From REEB509 sp049314555 (lineage in GTDB: Bacteria > Pseudomonadota > Alphaproteobacteria > Caulobacterales > Aquidulcibacteraceae): DNA of 60,854 bases. The notes below the pieces were generated by a model that saw only the letters and a list, made by a program, of their open reading frames with translations, ran no database searches and was not told the origin of the DNA. The stretch lies in contig JBMOEW010000018.1 of assembly GCA_049314555.1 (NCBI GenBank), positions 1 through 60,854 of the forward strand. Reading direction: 5' to 3'. Of the stretch, positions 7,727 through 16,456 are shown piece by piece. Position 1 is the stretch's first letter. Each line of letters opens with the position of its first letter. The position numbers and the translations under genes were made by a program.

Positions 7727-7802
7727 TGGTGCCTGGGGCCGGAATCGAACCAGCGACACGCGGATTTTCAATCCGCTGCTCTACCAACTGAGCTACCCAG
7801 GC
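7727..7802 (-). tRNA. tRNA-Phe(GAA)
   Basis: On the minus strand a complete 76-base cloverleaf begins GCCTGGGTAGCTCAG and ends with encoded CCA. The acceptor stem GCCTGGG pairs with CCCAGGC, the anticodon loop is TTGAAAA (anticodon GAA, Phe), and the T-loop GGTTCGATTCC is canonical. Confidence 0.97.
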
Positions 7803-8100
7803 TTTGGCTGCACACGCAGAGGGGCGGGTGTATAGCGAGGACAGCGTGTTGTGTCCATCTCTTGCGTGTGACTCCGCTGCTGTCGCCTGCGCTGGCGGCA
7901 GATACGCCGCATTTGTGCCTTGTCGAGGCTTTCTGCTGCTGGCGTGCGACCATTAGTGATGCGTCTTTTATGTTCAAGGGCTTCCATCGGGGTCGCGAAC
8001 CCATAAGTAATGGGGGCAAGGTGTGTGATGAGGGCGTGCCATTTCGGAGTCTGCCGAATCGGCCCGTTCTCTTGGTCACCTTAGCGCGCAGGATGAGCGT

Positions 8101-8436
8101 ATGACTGAACGGCGATGGGACGAGGATGGCGAAAACGGCGATACCGAACGCGGTGTCGACGTCAAGGCGCGTCCAAAGACCAAGAAGCCCTCGCTTTATC
8201 GAGTGTTGCTGCTCAACGACGATTACACGCCGATGGAGTTCGTCGTGTTCGTTTTGGAGCGGTTCTTCAACAAGTCGGTAGAGGAAGCCACGCGCATCAT
8301 GTTGCACGTTCACCAGACCGGGGTGGGCGTGTGTGGTGTCTTTACCTACGAGGTGGCCGAAACGAAGGTCGCACAGGTGATGGACTTGGCGCGGCGGAAT
8401 GAACAACCGCTGCAGTGCATAATGGAAAAGGAATAG
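8101..8436 (+). CDS. clpS: ClpS, adaptor of the ClpAP protease
   Basis: ClpS delivers N-end-rule substrates to ClpA and blocks other substrates. The 111-residue protein has a variable acidic N-terminal tail of about 30 residues, then the ClpS core. The N-degron pocket motif LLLNDDYTPMEFV (Asn39, Asp40) and the His in LHVHQTG are present, as is the ClpA-contact stretch VFTYEVAETK. The ATG at 8101 follows GCAGGA at a workable distance. clpA starts 4 bases after the stop, so the two genes form the usual operon. The 298 bases between tRNA-Phe and this start hold no gene and must carry the promoter. Confidence 0.97.
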   Translation: MTERRWDEDGENGDTERGVDVKARPKTKKPSLYRVLLLNDDYTPMEFVVFVLERFFNKSVEEATRIMLHVHQTGVGVCGVFTYEVAETKVAQVMDLARRNEQPLQCIMEKE

Positions 8437-8440
8437 CCCC

Positions 8441-10759
8441 GTGGCCACTTTCTCACGGACCCTGGAAGCCACCCTTCGCCGCGCGCTCGCCCTGGCCAAT
8501 GAGCGTCGCCATGAATACGTGACGCTGGAGCACTTGCTGCTTTCGCTCATCGACGACGATGACGCGAGCCAGGTCATGACGGCCTGCAAGGTCGATCTCG
8601 CCAAACTGCGCACAGGTCTTGAGCAGTATCTGGAGGAGGACCTCGACAATCTGGTGGTTGAGGATCGCAACGGGGAAGACGCCCGGCCGACGGCTGGGTT
8701 CCAGCGGGTTCTGCAGCGGGCCATGTTGCACGTGGACAGCTCAGGCCAGCGCGAAGTGACCGGGGCCAACGTGCTTGTGGCGCTGTTTTCGGAGCGGGAA
8801 AGCCACGCCGCCTACTTCCTGCAAGAGCAGGACATGACCCGCTACGATGCGGTAAACTATATCTCCCATGGGTTGGCAAAGCGGCCTGGGTCTGCGCAAC
8901 AGCGTGCGCCGCGCGGGGCGTCGGAGGAAGACGGCGAGCGCGCGGTGAAGCAGGGCAGCGAGGCGCTGGCGGCTTACTGCGTGAACTTGAACAAGAAGGC
9001 CAAGGAAGGCCGGATTGACCCGCTGATTGGGCGCGAGGCGGAAGTCCTGCGCGCGATCCAGATCCTGTGCCGCCGGCAAAAGAACAACCCGCTCTTGGTG
9101 GGCGATCCGGGCGTGGGCAAAACCGCAATCGCCGAAGGGCTCGCCCGGAAGATCATCGAAGGCCAAGTGCCTGAAATCCTGCAAGACGCCACCATTTTCT
9201 CGCTGGATATGGGCGCGTTGTTGGCGGGCACGCGGTACCGCGGGGACTTTGAAGAGCGCCTCAAGAGCGTGATGAAGGAATTGGAGAACCACCCCAAGGC
9301 GGTGTTGTTCATCGACGAAATTCATACTGTGATTGGGGCAGGGGCCACGTCTGGCGGGGCAATGGATGCTTCCAACCTGCTGAAGCCGGCGCTGCAAAGC
9401 GGCCAGCTGCGGTGCATGGGCTCCACCACCTACAAAGAGTATCGCCAGCATTTTGAAAAAGACCGGGCCTTGGCGCGGCGCTTCCAGAAGATCGACGTCA
9501 ACGAACCGTCGATCCCCGACGCCATCAAAATCTTGATGGGGCTGCGGCCGTACTTTGAAGAGTATCACAAGGTCAAGTTCACCGACGACGCGATCAAAAC
9601 GGCGGTTGAGCTTTCGGCGCGGCATATGGGCGATCGCAAGTTGCCAGACAAGGCCATCGATGTGATCGACGAAAGCGGTGCCTCAATGATGCTGCTGAAG
9701 CCAGAGGAGCGCCGCGAGCTGATCGACGTGGAAGACGTGGAAGCCGTCGTGGCGCGGATGGCCCGCATTCCCACCAAGTCTGTGTCAAAGAACGATGCGG
9801 AAATGCTGCGGTCTTTGTCGGCGGATCTGAAGCGGGTTGTGTTTGGCCAGGACCCGGCGATCGATGCTTTGGCGGCTGCGATCAAGATGAGCCGGGCGGG
9901 TTTGCGTGAACCGCAAAAGCCGATCGGATCGTACTTGTTTGCGGGTCCGACAGGTGTTGGTAAAACCGAAGTTGCGCGATCGCTTGCCAATATCATGGGG
10001 ATTGAGCTGTTGCGGTTCGACATGTCTGAGTACATGGAGCGCCACACGGTTAGCCGCTTGATCGGCGCGCCTCCTGGATATGTGGGCTATGACCAAGGTG
10101 GCCTGCTTACGGACGGTGTGGACCAGCATCCGCATTGTGTGTTGCTGCTGGACGAAATCGAAAAAGCGCATCCGGACCTGTTCAATATCCTGTTGCAGGT
10201 AATGGACCACGGCACCCTGACCGACGCGAACGGCAAGAAGGTAGACTTCCGGAACGTGATCTTGATCATGACCACAAATGCGGGCGCCTCCGATGCTGCC
10301 AAAATGAGCATCGGGTTCGGGGCCGGCAAAAAGGATCACGAGAACGAAGAGGCCATCAAGCGGCTGTTCACGCCGGAGTTCCGCAATCGCTTGGACGCTG
10401 TGATCGCGTTTGGCGGGCTGTCTCAGGAGATCGTGCGCAGCGTGGCGCAGAAGTTCATTCTGCAGCTTGAGGCGCAATTGTCTGAGCGCAACGTGACGAT
10501 CGAAATCAGCGACAAGGCGGCCGATTGGTTGGCCAAACGTGGCTATGACGAAGCGTTTGGCGCTCGGCCAATGGCGCGGATCATCCAGGAAAAGGTCAAG
10601 AAGCCGATGGCCGACGAGCTGTTGTTTGGGGATCTCCGACACGGCGGCTTGGTGAAGATCGATCTCGATCCGAACGACGATGACCAGCTGGCCTTCACAT
10701 ACTTTGCTGAGCCGCCACCTGCTGCACCTCCGCAGCCGCGGCAGGCAGAGGAAGTCTGA
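8441..10759 (+). CDS. clpA: ClpA, ATPase subunit of ClpAP
   Basis: ClpA unfolds substrates and threads them into ClpP in the cytoplasm. The 772-residue protein has the N-domain that binds ClpS (MATFSRTLEATLRRALALAN), a first AAA+ module with Walker A GDPGVGKTA near residue 220 and Walker B VLFIDEIHT, and a second with Walker A GPTGVGKTE near residue 503, pore loop GYVGYDQGG and Walker B VLLLDEIEKAHP. The length is normal. It starts with GTG, preceded by AAAAGGAA. It ends in a proline-rich tail (PPPAAPPQPRQ). A strong hairpin at 10769-10796 follows. Confidence 0.98.
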   Translation: MATFSRTLEATLRRALALANERRHEYVTLEHLLLSLIDDDDASQVMTACKVDLAKLRTGLEQYLEEDLDNLVVEDRNGEDARPTAGFQRVLQRAMLHVDSSGQREVTGANVLVALFSERESHAAYFLQEQDMTRYDAVNYISHGLAKRPGSAQQRAPRGASEEDGERAVKQGSEALAAYCVNLNKKAKEGRIDPLIGREAEVLRAIQILCRRQKNNPLLVGDPGVGKTAIAEGLARKIIEGQVPEILQDATIFSLDMGALLAGTRYRGDFEERLKSVMKELENHPKAVLFIDEIHTVIGAGATSGGAMDASNLLKPALQSGQLRCMGSTTYKEYRQHFEKDRALARRFQKIDVNEPSIPDAIKILMGLRPYFEEYHKVKFTDDAIKTAVELSARHMGDRKLPDKAIDVIDESGASMMLLKPEERRELIDVEDVEAVVARMARIPTKSVSKNDAEMLRSLSADLKRVVFGQDPAIDALAAAIKMSRAGLREPQKPIGSYLFAGPTGVGKTEVARSLANIMGIELLRFDMSEYMERHTVSRLIGAPPGYVGYDQGGLLTDGVDQHPHCVLLLDEIEKAHPDLFNILLQVMDHGTLTDANGKKVDFRNVILIMTTNAGASDAAKMSIGFGAGKKDHENEEAIKRLFTPEFRNRLDAVIAFGGLSQEIVRSVAQKFILQLEAQLSERNVTIEISDKAADWLAKRGYDEAFGARPMARIIQEKVKKPMADELLFGDLRHGGLVKIDLDPNDDDQLAFTYFAEPPPAAPPQPRQAEEV

Positions 10760-10768
10760 CGAAAAGCG

Positions 10769-10796
10769 GGGGCGGGGCCAGTCGGTCCCGCCCCTT
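10769..10796 (+). terminator. Hairpin after clpA
   Basis: GGGGCGGG (10769-10776) pairs perfectly with CCCGCCCC (10787-10794) around a 10-base loop, 9 bases after the clpA stop. Only two T follow, so it is a GC-rich hairpin with a weak U-tract. Confidence 0.6.
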
Positions 10797-10907
10797 CGTC
10801 TGCGTTACGGCAGTCGGCTGAGGGAAAAACGATGACGGGCTTTTGAGAAGCGCGCTAAATGAGCCATAAGCTTTTCTTGGACCGGACATTTTTTGAGGAG
10901 CCATGCC

Positions 10908-11561
10908 ATGACCGCGGGGGACGACAACGGCCCGAGTGCCGGCCAGCGCCTGCGGGAGGCCTGGCGCGGTGTGGCCAAGCAGAAATCTGAATTCATCTTG
11001 AGCCGCGCTTGGGGGCTGTTTACCGATCCCGTGGGCGAATGGACCCAGATTCGAGACGAAAAGACCAGCATTCCCAGTTTGTTGCTGGGTTATGTCACGC
11101 CGGTTGCGGCGGCGCCCACGTTTGCGGGGATGCTGGGCCAGCTGGTGTTTGGCGAAGAAGTGGGCGGGGAAAGGGTGCGGCCGGAGTTCCTGGACGCCTT
11201 CGCCAACGCGGTCATCACCTGTTTGTCAGTGATCGCGCTGGTGTACCTCATCGGCCTGTTGATCAATGTTATTGCTGAGCAGTTTGACGCTGATCGCAAT
11301 GAGATGAACGCGCTCAAGGTTGCGGCCTTCACGCCCACGCCTGTGCTGGTGACGGGGCTTGCGGCCATCTATCCGCCGTTGTGGTGGGTGGGGGTTGTGG
11401 GGCTCGGGGCATCGGCGTTCTTGCTCTATCGGGGGTTGCCGATCTTGATGCGGTGTCCGGAGGAGCGCGCGCTTGGCTTTTCAGCGACGGTCACAATTGT
11501 GGCGCTGATTGCGTTGGTGTTGATCCTTGCGCTGTCGGGCTGCGTGATGGGGGCTGGCTAG
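10908..11561 (+). CDS. Yip1-family membrane protein
   Basis: The 217-residue protein has a soluble N-terminus of about 45 residues with FTDPVGEWTQIRDEKTS, typical of bacterial YIP1/DUF1282-like proteins, followed by about five hydrophobic segments (LLLGYVTPVAAAPTFAG, VITCLSVIALVYLIGLLI, VAAFTPTPVLVTGLAAI, WWVGVVGLGASAFLLY, TVTIVALIALVLILALS). Its function in bacteria is not established. The ATG at 10908 fits GAGGAG at 10895-10900; an upstream TTG lies inside that site. It is followed by the Rieske gene in the same direction, but no functional link is evident. Confidence 0.75.
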   Translation: MTAGDDNGPSAGQRLREAWRGVAKQKSEFILSRAWGLFTDPVGEWTQIRDEKTSIPSLLLGYVTPVAAAPTFAGMLGQLVFGEEVGGERVRPEFLDAFANAVITCLSVIALVYLIGLLINVIAEQFDADRNEMNALKVAAFTPTPVLVTGLAAIYPPLWWVGVVGLGASAFLLYRGLPILMRCPEERALGFSATVTIVALIALVLILALSGCVMGAG

Positions 11562-11630
11562 CCGCCATGCCAGTTGGGTTGCCACTGCGGCTGGTGCAAT
11601 CGGCCATATCGCTGAAGAAGGCTTTTGGGG

Positions 11631-12728
11631 ATGGCTGAAGGCGCTTCACCTCCGGCCAAGGCGGCTACGACCGAAGACGGGCTGCTGCTCGACCTTTGGT
11701 ATTTCGCCGCGACCTCACTTGAGTTGAAGCCGGGCTCCCAATTCCGACGCGAAATCCTTGGCGAGCCGATTTTGCTTGGGCGGGGGCACGACGGGCGCGT
11801 GTTTGCGATCCGCGATGTCTGCCCTCATCGCGCGGTGCCTTTGTCTGCGGGACGGCAAGTCGACCATGACGGGCAGCCGACGATCGAATGTCCCTACCAC
11901 GGGTGGCGCTTTGGGGCCGATGGCCAATGTAAGCACATGCCTTCGCTGCTGGCCGATCAGCCCTATGAGGTTGGCCGTATTCGCGTGCGCCGCTGGCCGG
12001 TGCATGAGGCCGGCGGCGTTGTGTTTATCTACTTCTCCTCGGATTCTCGCTTTGACGGTGAACCCGGCTTGCCCCCGCCCAACTTTGGCCTGGACCTTGG
12101 CAAGCCGAAGTTCGTGGTTCAGCGGATTTTTGCGTCGCACATGGACAACGCGGTTGTTGGCCTGATGGACCCGGCCCACGTGCCCTTTGTGCATTCGCAA
12201 TGGTGGTGGCGGCCGCCAAGCACCGGTCTGAAGGTCAAAGAAAAGCGCTTTGAACCGCGTGATCTTGGGTGGGGGATTTCCAAGCATGCCCCTTCGGGAA
12301 ACTCGCTTGCCTATCGCGCGTTGTTTGGTGGGGCGGTGACCACCGAAATTGTGTTCAAGCTGCCGGGATATCGCTGGGAGGTTGTAGAGAACGCGTCTGC
12401 TACCCTGTTTACGCTGACGTGTCTGACGCCAGAAAACGCCCAATCCACGCGGATCACGCAGATCACGTATTGGCGCAATGCGCCGTTGCTAGACGTCTTG
12501 AAGCCAATCCTGGTGCCGGCGGCGCGGGAATTTCTGGATCAGGATGGCCGCATGGTGGACCTGCAGAACACCGGCTTGAAGTATCAGCCCGCCATGATGT
12601 GGATTGATGATATCGACGTGCAGGCGAAGTGGTATCACAAACTGAAGCGGGAATGGGTGGCCAGCCGAGCTGAGGGACGGGCGTTCGCAAATCCGATTGA
12701 GCCCACCGCGCTGCGCTGGCGCAGCTAA
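11631..12728 (+). CDS. Rieske non-heme iron oxygenase, alpha subunit type
   Basis: The 365-residue protein belongs to the single-component VanA / pheophorbide-a-oxygenase-like group that hydroxylates or demethylates aromatic or sterol-like substrates with an external reductase. The N-terminal Rieske domain has the [2Fe-2S] ligands CPHRA and CPYHGW. The catalytic domain has the iron-site region MDNAVVGLMDPAHVPFVH, with Asn, Asp and two His in the expected spacing. The ATG at 11631 follows TTTTGGGG; an upstream TTG adds two residues. No ferredoxin reductase is adjacent, so the electron donor must be elsewhere. Substrate is unknown. Confidence 0.88.
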   Translation: MAEGASPPAKAATTEDGLLLDLWYFAATSLELKPGSQFRREILGEPILLGRGHDGRVFAIRDVCPHRAVPLSAGRQVDHDGQPTIECPYHGWRFGADGQCKHMPSLLADQPYEVGRIRVRRWPVHEAGGVVFIYFSSDSRFDGEPGLPPPNFGLDLGKPKFVVQRIFASHMDNAVVGLMDPAHVPFVHSQWWWRPPSTGLKVKEKRFEPRDLGWGISKHAPSGNSLAYRALFGGAVTTEIVFKLPGYRWEVVENASATLFTLTCLTPENAQSTRITQITYWRNAPLLDVLKPILVPAAREFLDQDGRMVDLQNTGLKYQPAMMWIDDIDVQAKWYHKLKREWVASRAEGRAFANPIEPTALRWRS

Positions 12729-12827
12729 TCTTCCTTCTGCCAAACCTTTGCCTTTGCGAGCTATGCTGGATTAGCCAGGACACACCACGCTCCCGCGCCG
12801 GATGTGCTAGGCTTGCCACAGAATCGC

Positions 12828-14669
12828 ATGCCCATTCGTGTTCTCCCCCCCGAAGCCGTCAATCGAATCGCTGCCGGCGAGGTGATTGAGCGCCCCGCCG
12901 CCGCCGTGAAGGAGTTGGTGGAGAATAGCCTTGATGCGGGGGCAAAACGGGTCGTCGTTTCGATTGAGCGCGGCGGTCTTTCTTTGATCCGCGTGGAAGA
13001 CGACGGGTGTGGATTATCAGCTACAGATCTGAGCTTGGCGGTCGAACGGCATGCCACGTCCAAGCTGTCTGCCGATGACGCCGGGCAGGTGGATTTGTTG
13101 AACATCGCTACGATGGGTTTTCGCGGCGAGGCATTACCGTCGATCGGGTCTGTGGCGCGTTTGACGATTGCGGCCAAGACCAAAGACGCAGATGCTGCGT
13201 CTGCCATTTTAGTCGAGGGCGGGGCGGTTGGCCCTGTGCGGCCCGCGGCCTGGGGCGCATTGTCTGGGCACGGGGCGCGGATCGAAGTCCGGGATTTGTT
13301 TTTCGCGACGCCTGCGCGCTTGAAGTTCATGAAGTCGGAACGGTCAGAAACCCTCGCGGTGGCCGACATGCTGAAGCGCTTGGCGATGGCGCGGCCAGAT
13401 GTGGGGTTTTTACTGGAAAGCGATGGGCGGGCGCTGCTGAAGGTGTCTGCAGAGCCAGACCCTTTAGGGGAAGGGCGCAAGCGACGCCTGGCCGCCATCT
13501 TAGGGGCTGACTTCGCGCCAAACGCCATTGCCTTGGATCAAACCCGTGGGTCTGCGAGGCTAACCGGCTTTGCCGGGCTGCCCACCTACCATCGCGGCAC
13601 GCGGGAATTTCAGCATTTGTTCGTCAACGGAAGACCCGTGAAGGACAAATTGATCGTTGGTGCGGTTCGGGCGGCCTACCAGGACTTGTTGGCGCGGGAT
13701 CGCCATCCGGTCGCAGCCCTGTTCATCGACCTTCCTTGCGAGGAAGTGGATGTGAACGTCCACCCGGCCAAGACCGAGGTGCGCTTTCGCGACCCTAGCT
13801 TAATCCGCGGGTTGATCGTTGGGGCGTTAAGCCACGCGCTTGCGGGCGCGGGGCACCGGTCTTCGACAACAACGGCGGAGACGGCGATTGGCTTTGTGCG
13901 GCAGGGCTTTGGCTATGGCAGGCAAGAGCGACCAATTGCGTGGCGACCGCCAATGGAGTCGCAGGGAGCCCTTGCTGCATGGGGCGTGGCGGAGCAAGGG
14001 CTAGAAAGCTACCAGGCGATCGCGGTGCCGCATGGTCGGGTCGAGCCTGCCGCTATGCCGATGTCGCCGGCGGCTGGCGACTTGGAGGCGTTTCCGCTGG
14101 GCGCGGCACGGGCACAGGTCCATGAAACCTACATCATTTCGCAAACGCAGGATGGGATCATCATTGTGGACCAGCATGCCGCTCATGAGCGCTTGGTCTA
14201 TGAGCGGATCAAAGGGATGCTCGCCAATGGCGGGGTCAAACGCCAAGCGCTTTTGATCCCAGACATCGTTGAAATGGACCCGGCGGAAGCAGAAGGGCTG
14301 TTGGCGCGGGCCGAGGAACTGGGTGAGCTCGGCTTGGTGATTGAGCCCTTCGGCGGCGGTGCGATCTGCGTGCGGGAAACGCCGGCTCTGCTCGGCAAGA
14401 TCGATGCGGCGGGCCTGTTGCGCGACCTTGCCGACGATCTGGCTGAGTTGGGCGACGCCCATGCCCTTAAGGAGCGGCTGGAGGAGGTATGTTCGTCGAT
14501 GGCATGTCGCGGTTCGGTGCGCGCCGGGCGACGGCTTTCCGGTGACGAGATGAATGCCCTTTTGCGGCAGATGGAGGCGACGCCGTTTTCTGGTCAATGC
14601 AACCACGGCCGACCGACGTATGTGGAATTGAAGCTGTCGGACATCGAAAAGCTGTTCGGGCGACGCTGA
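12828..14669 (+). CDS. mutL: DNA mismatch repair protein MutL
   Basis: MutL links MutS to strand incision. The 613-residue protein has the GHKL ATPase motifs (AAGEVIERPAAAVKELVENS, DDGCGL, TMGFRGEALPSI) in its N-terminal third and the transducer region with VNVHPAKTEVRF. The C-terminal domain has the metal-binding endonuclease signature DQHAAHERLVYE, plus ACRGSVRAG and QCNHGRPT, so this is a nicking MutL of the kind found in bacteria without MutH. I used the ATG at 12828, where the conserved MPIRVLPPEAVNRIAAGE begins. Confidence 0.97.
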   Translation: MPIRVLPPEAVNRIAAGEVIERPAAAVKELVENSLDAGAKRVVVSIERGGLSLIRVEDDGCGLSATDLSLAVERHATSKLSADDAGQVDLLNIATMGFRGEALPSIGSVARLTIAAKTKDADAASAILVEGGAVGPVRPAAWGALSGHGARIEVRDLFFATPARLKFMKSERSETLAVADMLKRLAMARPDVGFLLESDGRALLKVSAEPDPLGEGRKRRLAAILGADFAPNAIALDQTRGSARLTGFAGLPTYHRGTREFQHLFVNGRPVKDKLIVGAVRAAYQDLLARDRHPVAALFIDLPCEEVDVNVHPAKTEVRFRDPSLIRGLIVGALSHALAGAGHRSSTTTAETAIGFVRQGFGYGRQERPIAWRPPMESQGALAAWGVAEQGLESYQAIAVPHGRVEPAAMPMSPAAGDLEAFPLGAARAQVHETYIISQTQDGIIIVDQHAAHERLVYERIKGMLANGGVKRQALLIPDIVEMDPAEAEGLLARAEELGELGLVIEPFGGGAICVRETPALLGKIDAAGLLRDLADDLAELGDAHALKERLEEVCSSMACRGSVRAGRRLSGDEMNALLRQMEATPFSGQCNHGRPTYVELKLSDIEKLFGRR

Positions 14670-14763
14670 ATGAGGAAGCTGCTTGCGCTTTTCTCTGGAT
14701 GGCTTGTAACTCAATCACCGCCTGATGGACATCTCTTGTGAGGGCGAAACCGGAGGAATACCT

Positions 14764-15234
14764 ATGTCTTTGAAGGCCTTACTTACGGCGAGCGCAGCGG
14801 TGTTGGTTTTCGCTTCGACCGGGATCGCCGTTGCGCAGAATTTTGAGCTTGATCCCAATTATGGGACCGTTGAGCTCACCGCAGGGTTCACGCCAGACCC
14901 ATTCGTAGCCAGCGTTGACTCAGGTGGCCCAACCAATGCCGCCAGCGTTGGATGCACTGGCTTTGTGACCGACGCGCCAGATTATCGGTTGAACTATACC
15001 GCCGGCTCGTTCCCACTGGCGATTGGGGCGACGTCGTCCAGCGACACGACGATCGTGGTCAACACGCCGGATGGTGAGTGGGTGTGCAACGACGACTACG
15101 ACGGTTCGCAGGGGCCAGACCCGCTTGTGGTGTTTTCAAACCCGATGTCTGGACAATACGATATTTGGGTGGGTTCCTTCACCGAGGGCGATGTTCAGCC
15201 CGCTCAATTGATCATTACAGAAGTGCTTGAATAG
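14764..15234 (+). CDS. Secreted single-module protein (PDYRLNYTAG family)
   Basis: This 156-residue protein has a signal peptide (MSLKALLTASAAVLVFASTG, cut near AVAQ) and one module of about 125 residues: GTVELTAGFTPDPF, GGPTNAAS, a Cys, PDYRLNYTAG, TTIVVNTPDGEWVCNDD and PMSGQYDIWVGSF. Similar proteins are sometimes labelled peptidase S1 in databases, but I see no Ser-His-Asp triad here. The module ends like a beta-sandwich domain (GQYDIWVG). It is preceded by GGAGG and followed by a terminator, then by a two-module paralogue. Function is unknown; the location is periplasmic or extracellular. Confidence 0.75.
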   Translation: MSLKALLTASAAVLVFASTGIAVAQNFELDPNYGTVELTAGFTPDPFVASVDSGGPTNAASVGCTGFVTDAPDYRLNYTAGSFPLAIGATSSSDTTIVVNTPDGEWVCNDDYDGSQGPDPLVVFSNPMSGQYDIWVGSFTEGDVQPAQLIITEVLE

Positions 15235-15267
15235 CGCGGGCACAGTTTCTGTATGCAGTTTCCGGAG

Positions 15268-15300
15268 GGGCAAAGGGCATCGGCTCTTTGCCCTTTTCTT
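15268..15300 (+). terminator. Rho-independent terminator
   Basis: GGGCAAAG (15268-15275) pairs with CTTTGCCC (15286-15293) and is followed by TTTTCTT. It ends the 14764-15234 transcript and separates it from the paralogue. Confidence 0.85.
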
Positions 15301-15428
15301 ACAGGCATCACACCCGACTAATTCGAGCGTAAACGTAGCGTCTGGCTTGCCAAACGAGCCCAAAACCGCTCTGTTCTGGCTGTGGCGATGGGACGCCCGA
15401 TCGTTTTTTAGAGTGAAGGGAAGCCCCT

Positions 15429-16349
15429 ATGCGCTTGGCTCATACAATCGCTGCATCATTGAGTGCGATCGCACTTGGCCTCACGCCGGTTTCGGTTTTG
15501 GCACAAGACCTTAGCCTGCCGGCGACTTACGGCGAGACCGCCCTTGAGGCTGGTTTCCAGCCGGACCCGTTCATGGCGCAAGTGGATGCTGGCGGCCCGA
15601 TCAACGCGGCGCAGGCGGTGAGTGGGTGCGCTGGCTGGATCGCGAATGCTCCTGACTACCGGATCATGTATGCTGCCAATGGGCTGCCGTTGGCCTTTAC
15701 TTCGGTTGCCGATCAGGACTCCACGCTGGTCATCAATGCGCCGGATGGCACGTGGCATTGCGACGACGACAGCGGCGGCAATGGCAACCCAGCCATTGTG
15801 TTCCCGCAACCGATGTCGGGCCAATTCGACGTGTGGGTGGGTTCCTACGTTGAAGGTGCGGTGTTTCCGGCGGTTTTGGGCGTGACCGAAATCCTCGAAG
15901 GCGGCGCGGACGGCAGCACTGGCGTGCAGCAGTTCGCCGGAGCCCCCGGCGCTGACCAAGGCGGTTCTTATGGGACGGTTGACCTTGTAAGCGGGTTTAC
16001 CCCTGATCCGTTCCGCGCGCAGATCACGTCGGGCGGTGCGCAAGACGCAGCAAGCCTTGTGAGTGGCTGCGTGGGTTATATTGCGGACCAGGCCGATTAT
16101 CAGGTGAACTACACGGCCGGCAGCTTGCCGTTGGTGTTTTCGGTGTCTTCCATGGGCGACACGACGCTGGTCGTTTATGCGCCTAACGGGCAGTTCTATT
16201 GCGACGACGACAGCGGAAACGGGGATCTAAACCCGTCGATTTCGTTCCAGGCACCGATGTCTGGGACGTACATGGTTTGGGTGGGTTCTTATGCCCAAGG
16301 GGAATTTCACAACTCGTCCTTGTCTGTGTCTGAACTCTACAGCGAGTAA
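15429..16349 (+). CDS. Secreted two-module protein, paralogue of the gene upstream
   Basis: The 306-residue protein starts with a signal peptide (MRLAHTIAASLSAIALGLTP, cut near LAQ) and has two copies of the module found once in the preceding gene. Module 1 runs about residues 30-155 and module 2 about 180-300. Each has YGE/GT...L-x-x-GF-x-PDPF, GG-x-x-x-AA, a Cys, PDYRIMYAANG or ADYQVNYTAGS, and a CDDDSG patch that may bind Ca2+ (inferred from the acidic run). The linker DGSTGVQQFAGAPGADQGG is low complexity. The pattern 1 + 2 modules in tandem indicates local duplication. Role unknown. Confidence 0.75.
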   Translation: MRLAHTIAASLSAIALGLTPVSVLAQDLSLPATYGETALEAGFQPDPFMAQVDAGGPINAAQAVSGCAGWIANAPDYRIMYAANGLPLAFTSVADQDSTLVINAPDGTWHCDDDSGGNGNPAIVFPQPMSGQFDVWVGSYVEGAVFPAVLGVTEILEGGADGSTGVQQFAGAPGADQGGSYGTVDLVSGFTPDPFRAQITSGGAQDAASLVSGCVGYIADQADYQVNYTAGSLPLVFSVSSMGDTTLVVYAPNGQFYCDDDSGNGDLNPSISFQAPMSGTYMVWVGSYAQGEFHNSSLSVSELYSE

Positions 16350-16409
16350 GGGCTGGGGTGGGTGGGGTGTGATTTGACCGCACCTGATTGGCTAAAGTCG
16401 AACGAAAGA

Positions 16410-16436
16410 GGCCCCGGCAGTACTGCCGGGGCCTTT
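16410..16436. terminator. Bidirectional terminator between convergent genes
   Basis: GGCCCCGGCAGT (16410-16421) and ACTGCCGGGGCC (16422-16433) form a perfect 24-base palindrome, flanked by AAAGA on the left and TTTG on the right. It lies between the two-module protein (+) and the crystallin-like gene (-) and can serve both. Confidence 0.8.
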
Positions 16437-16456
16437 GTCTTCCAGGGCACAGGTTC

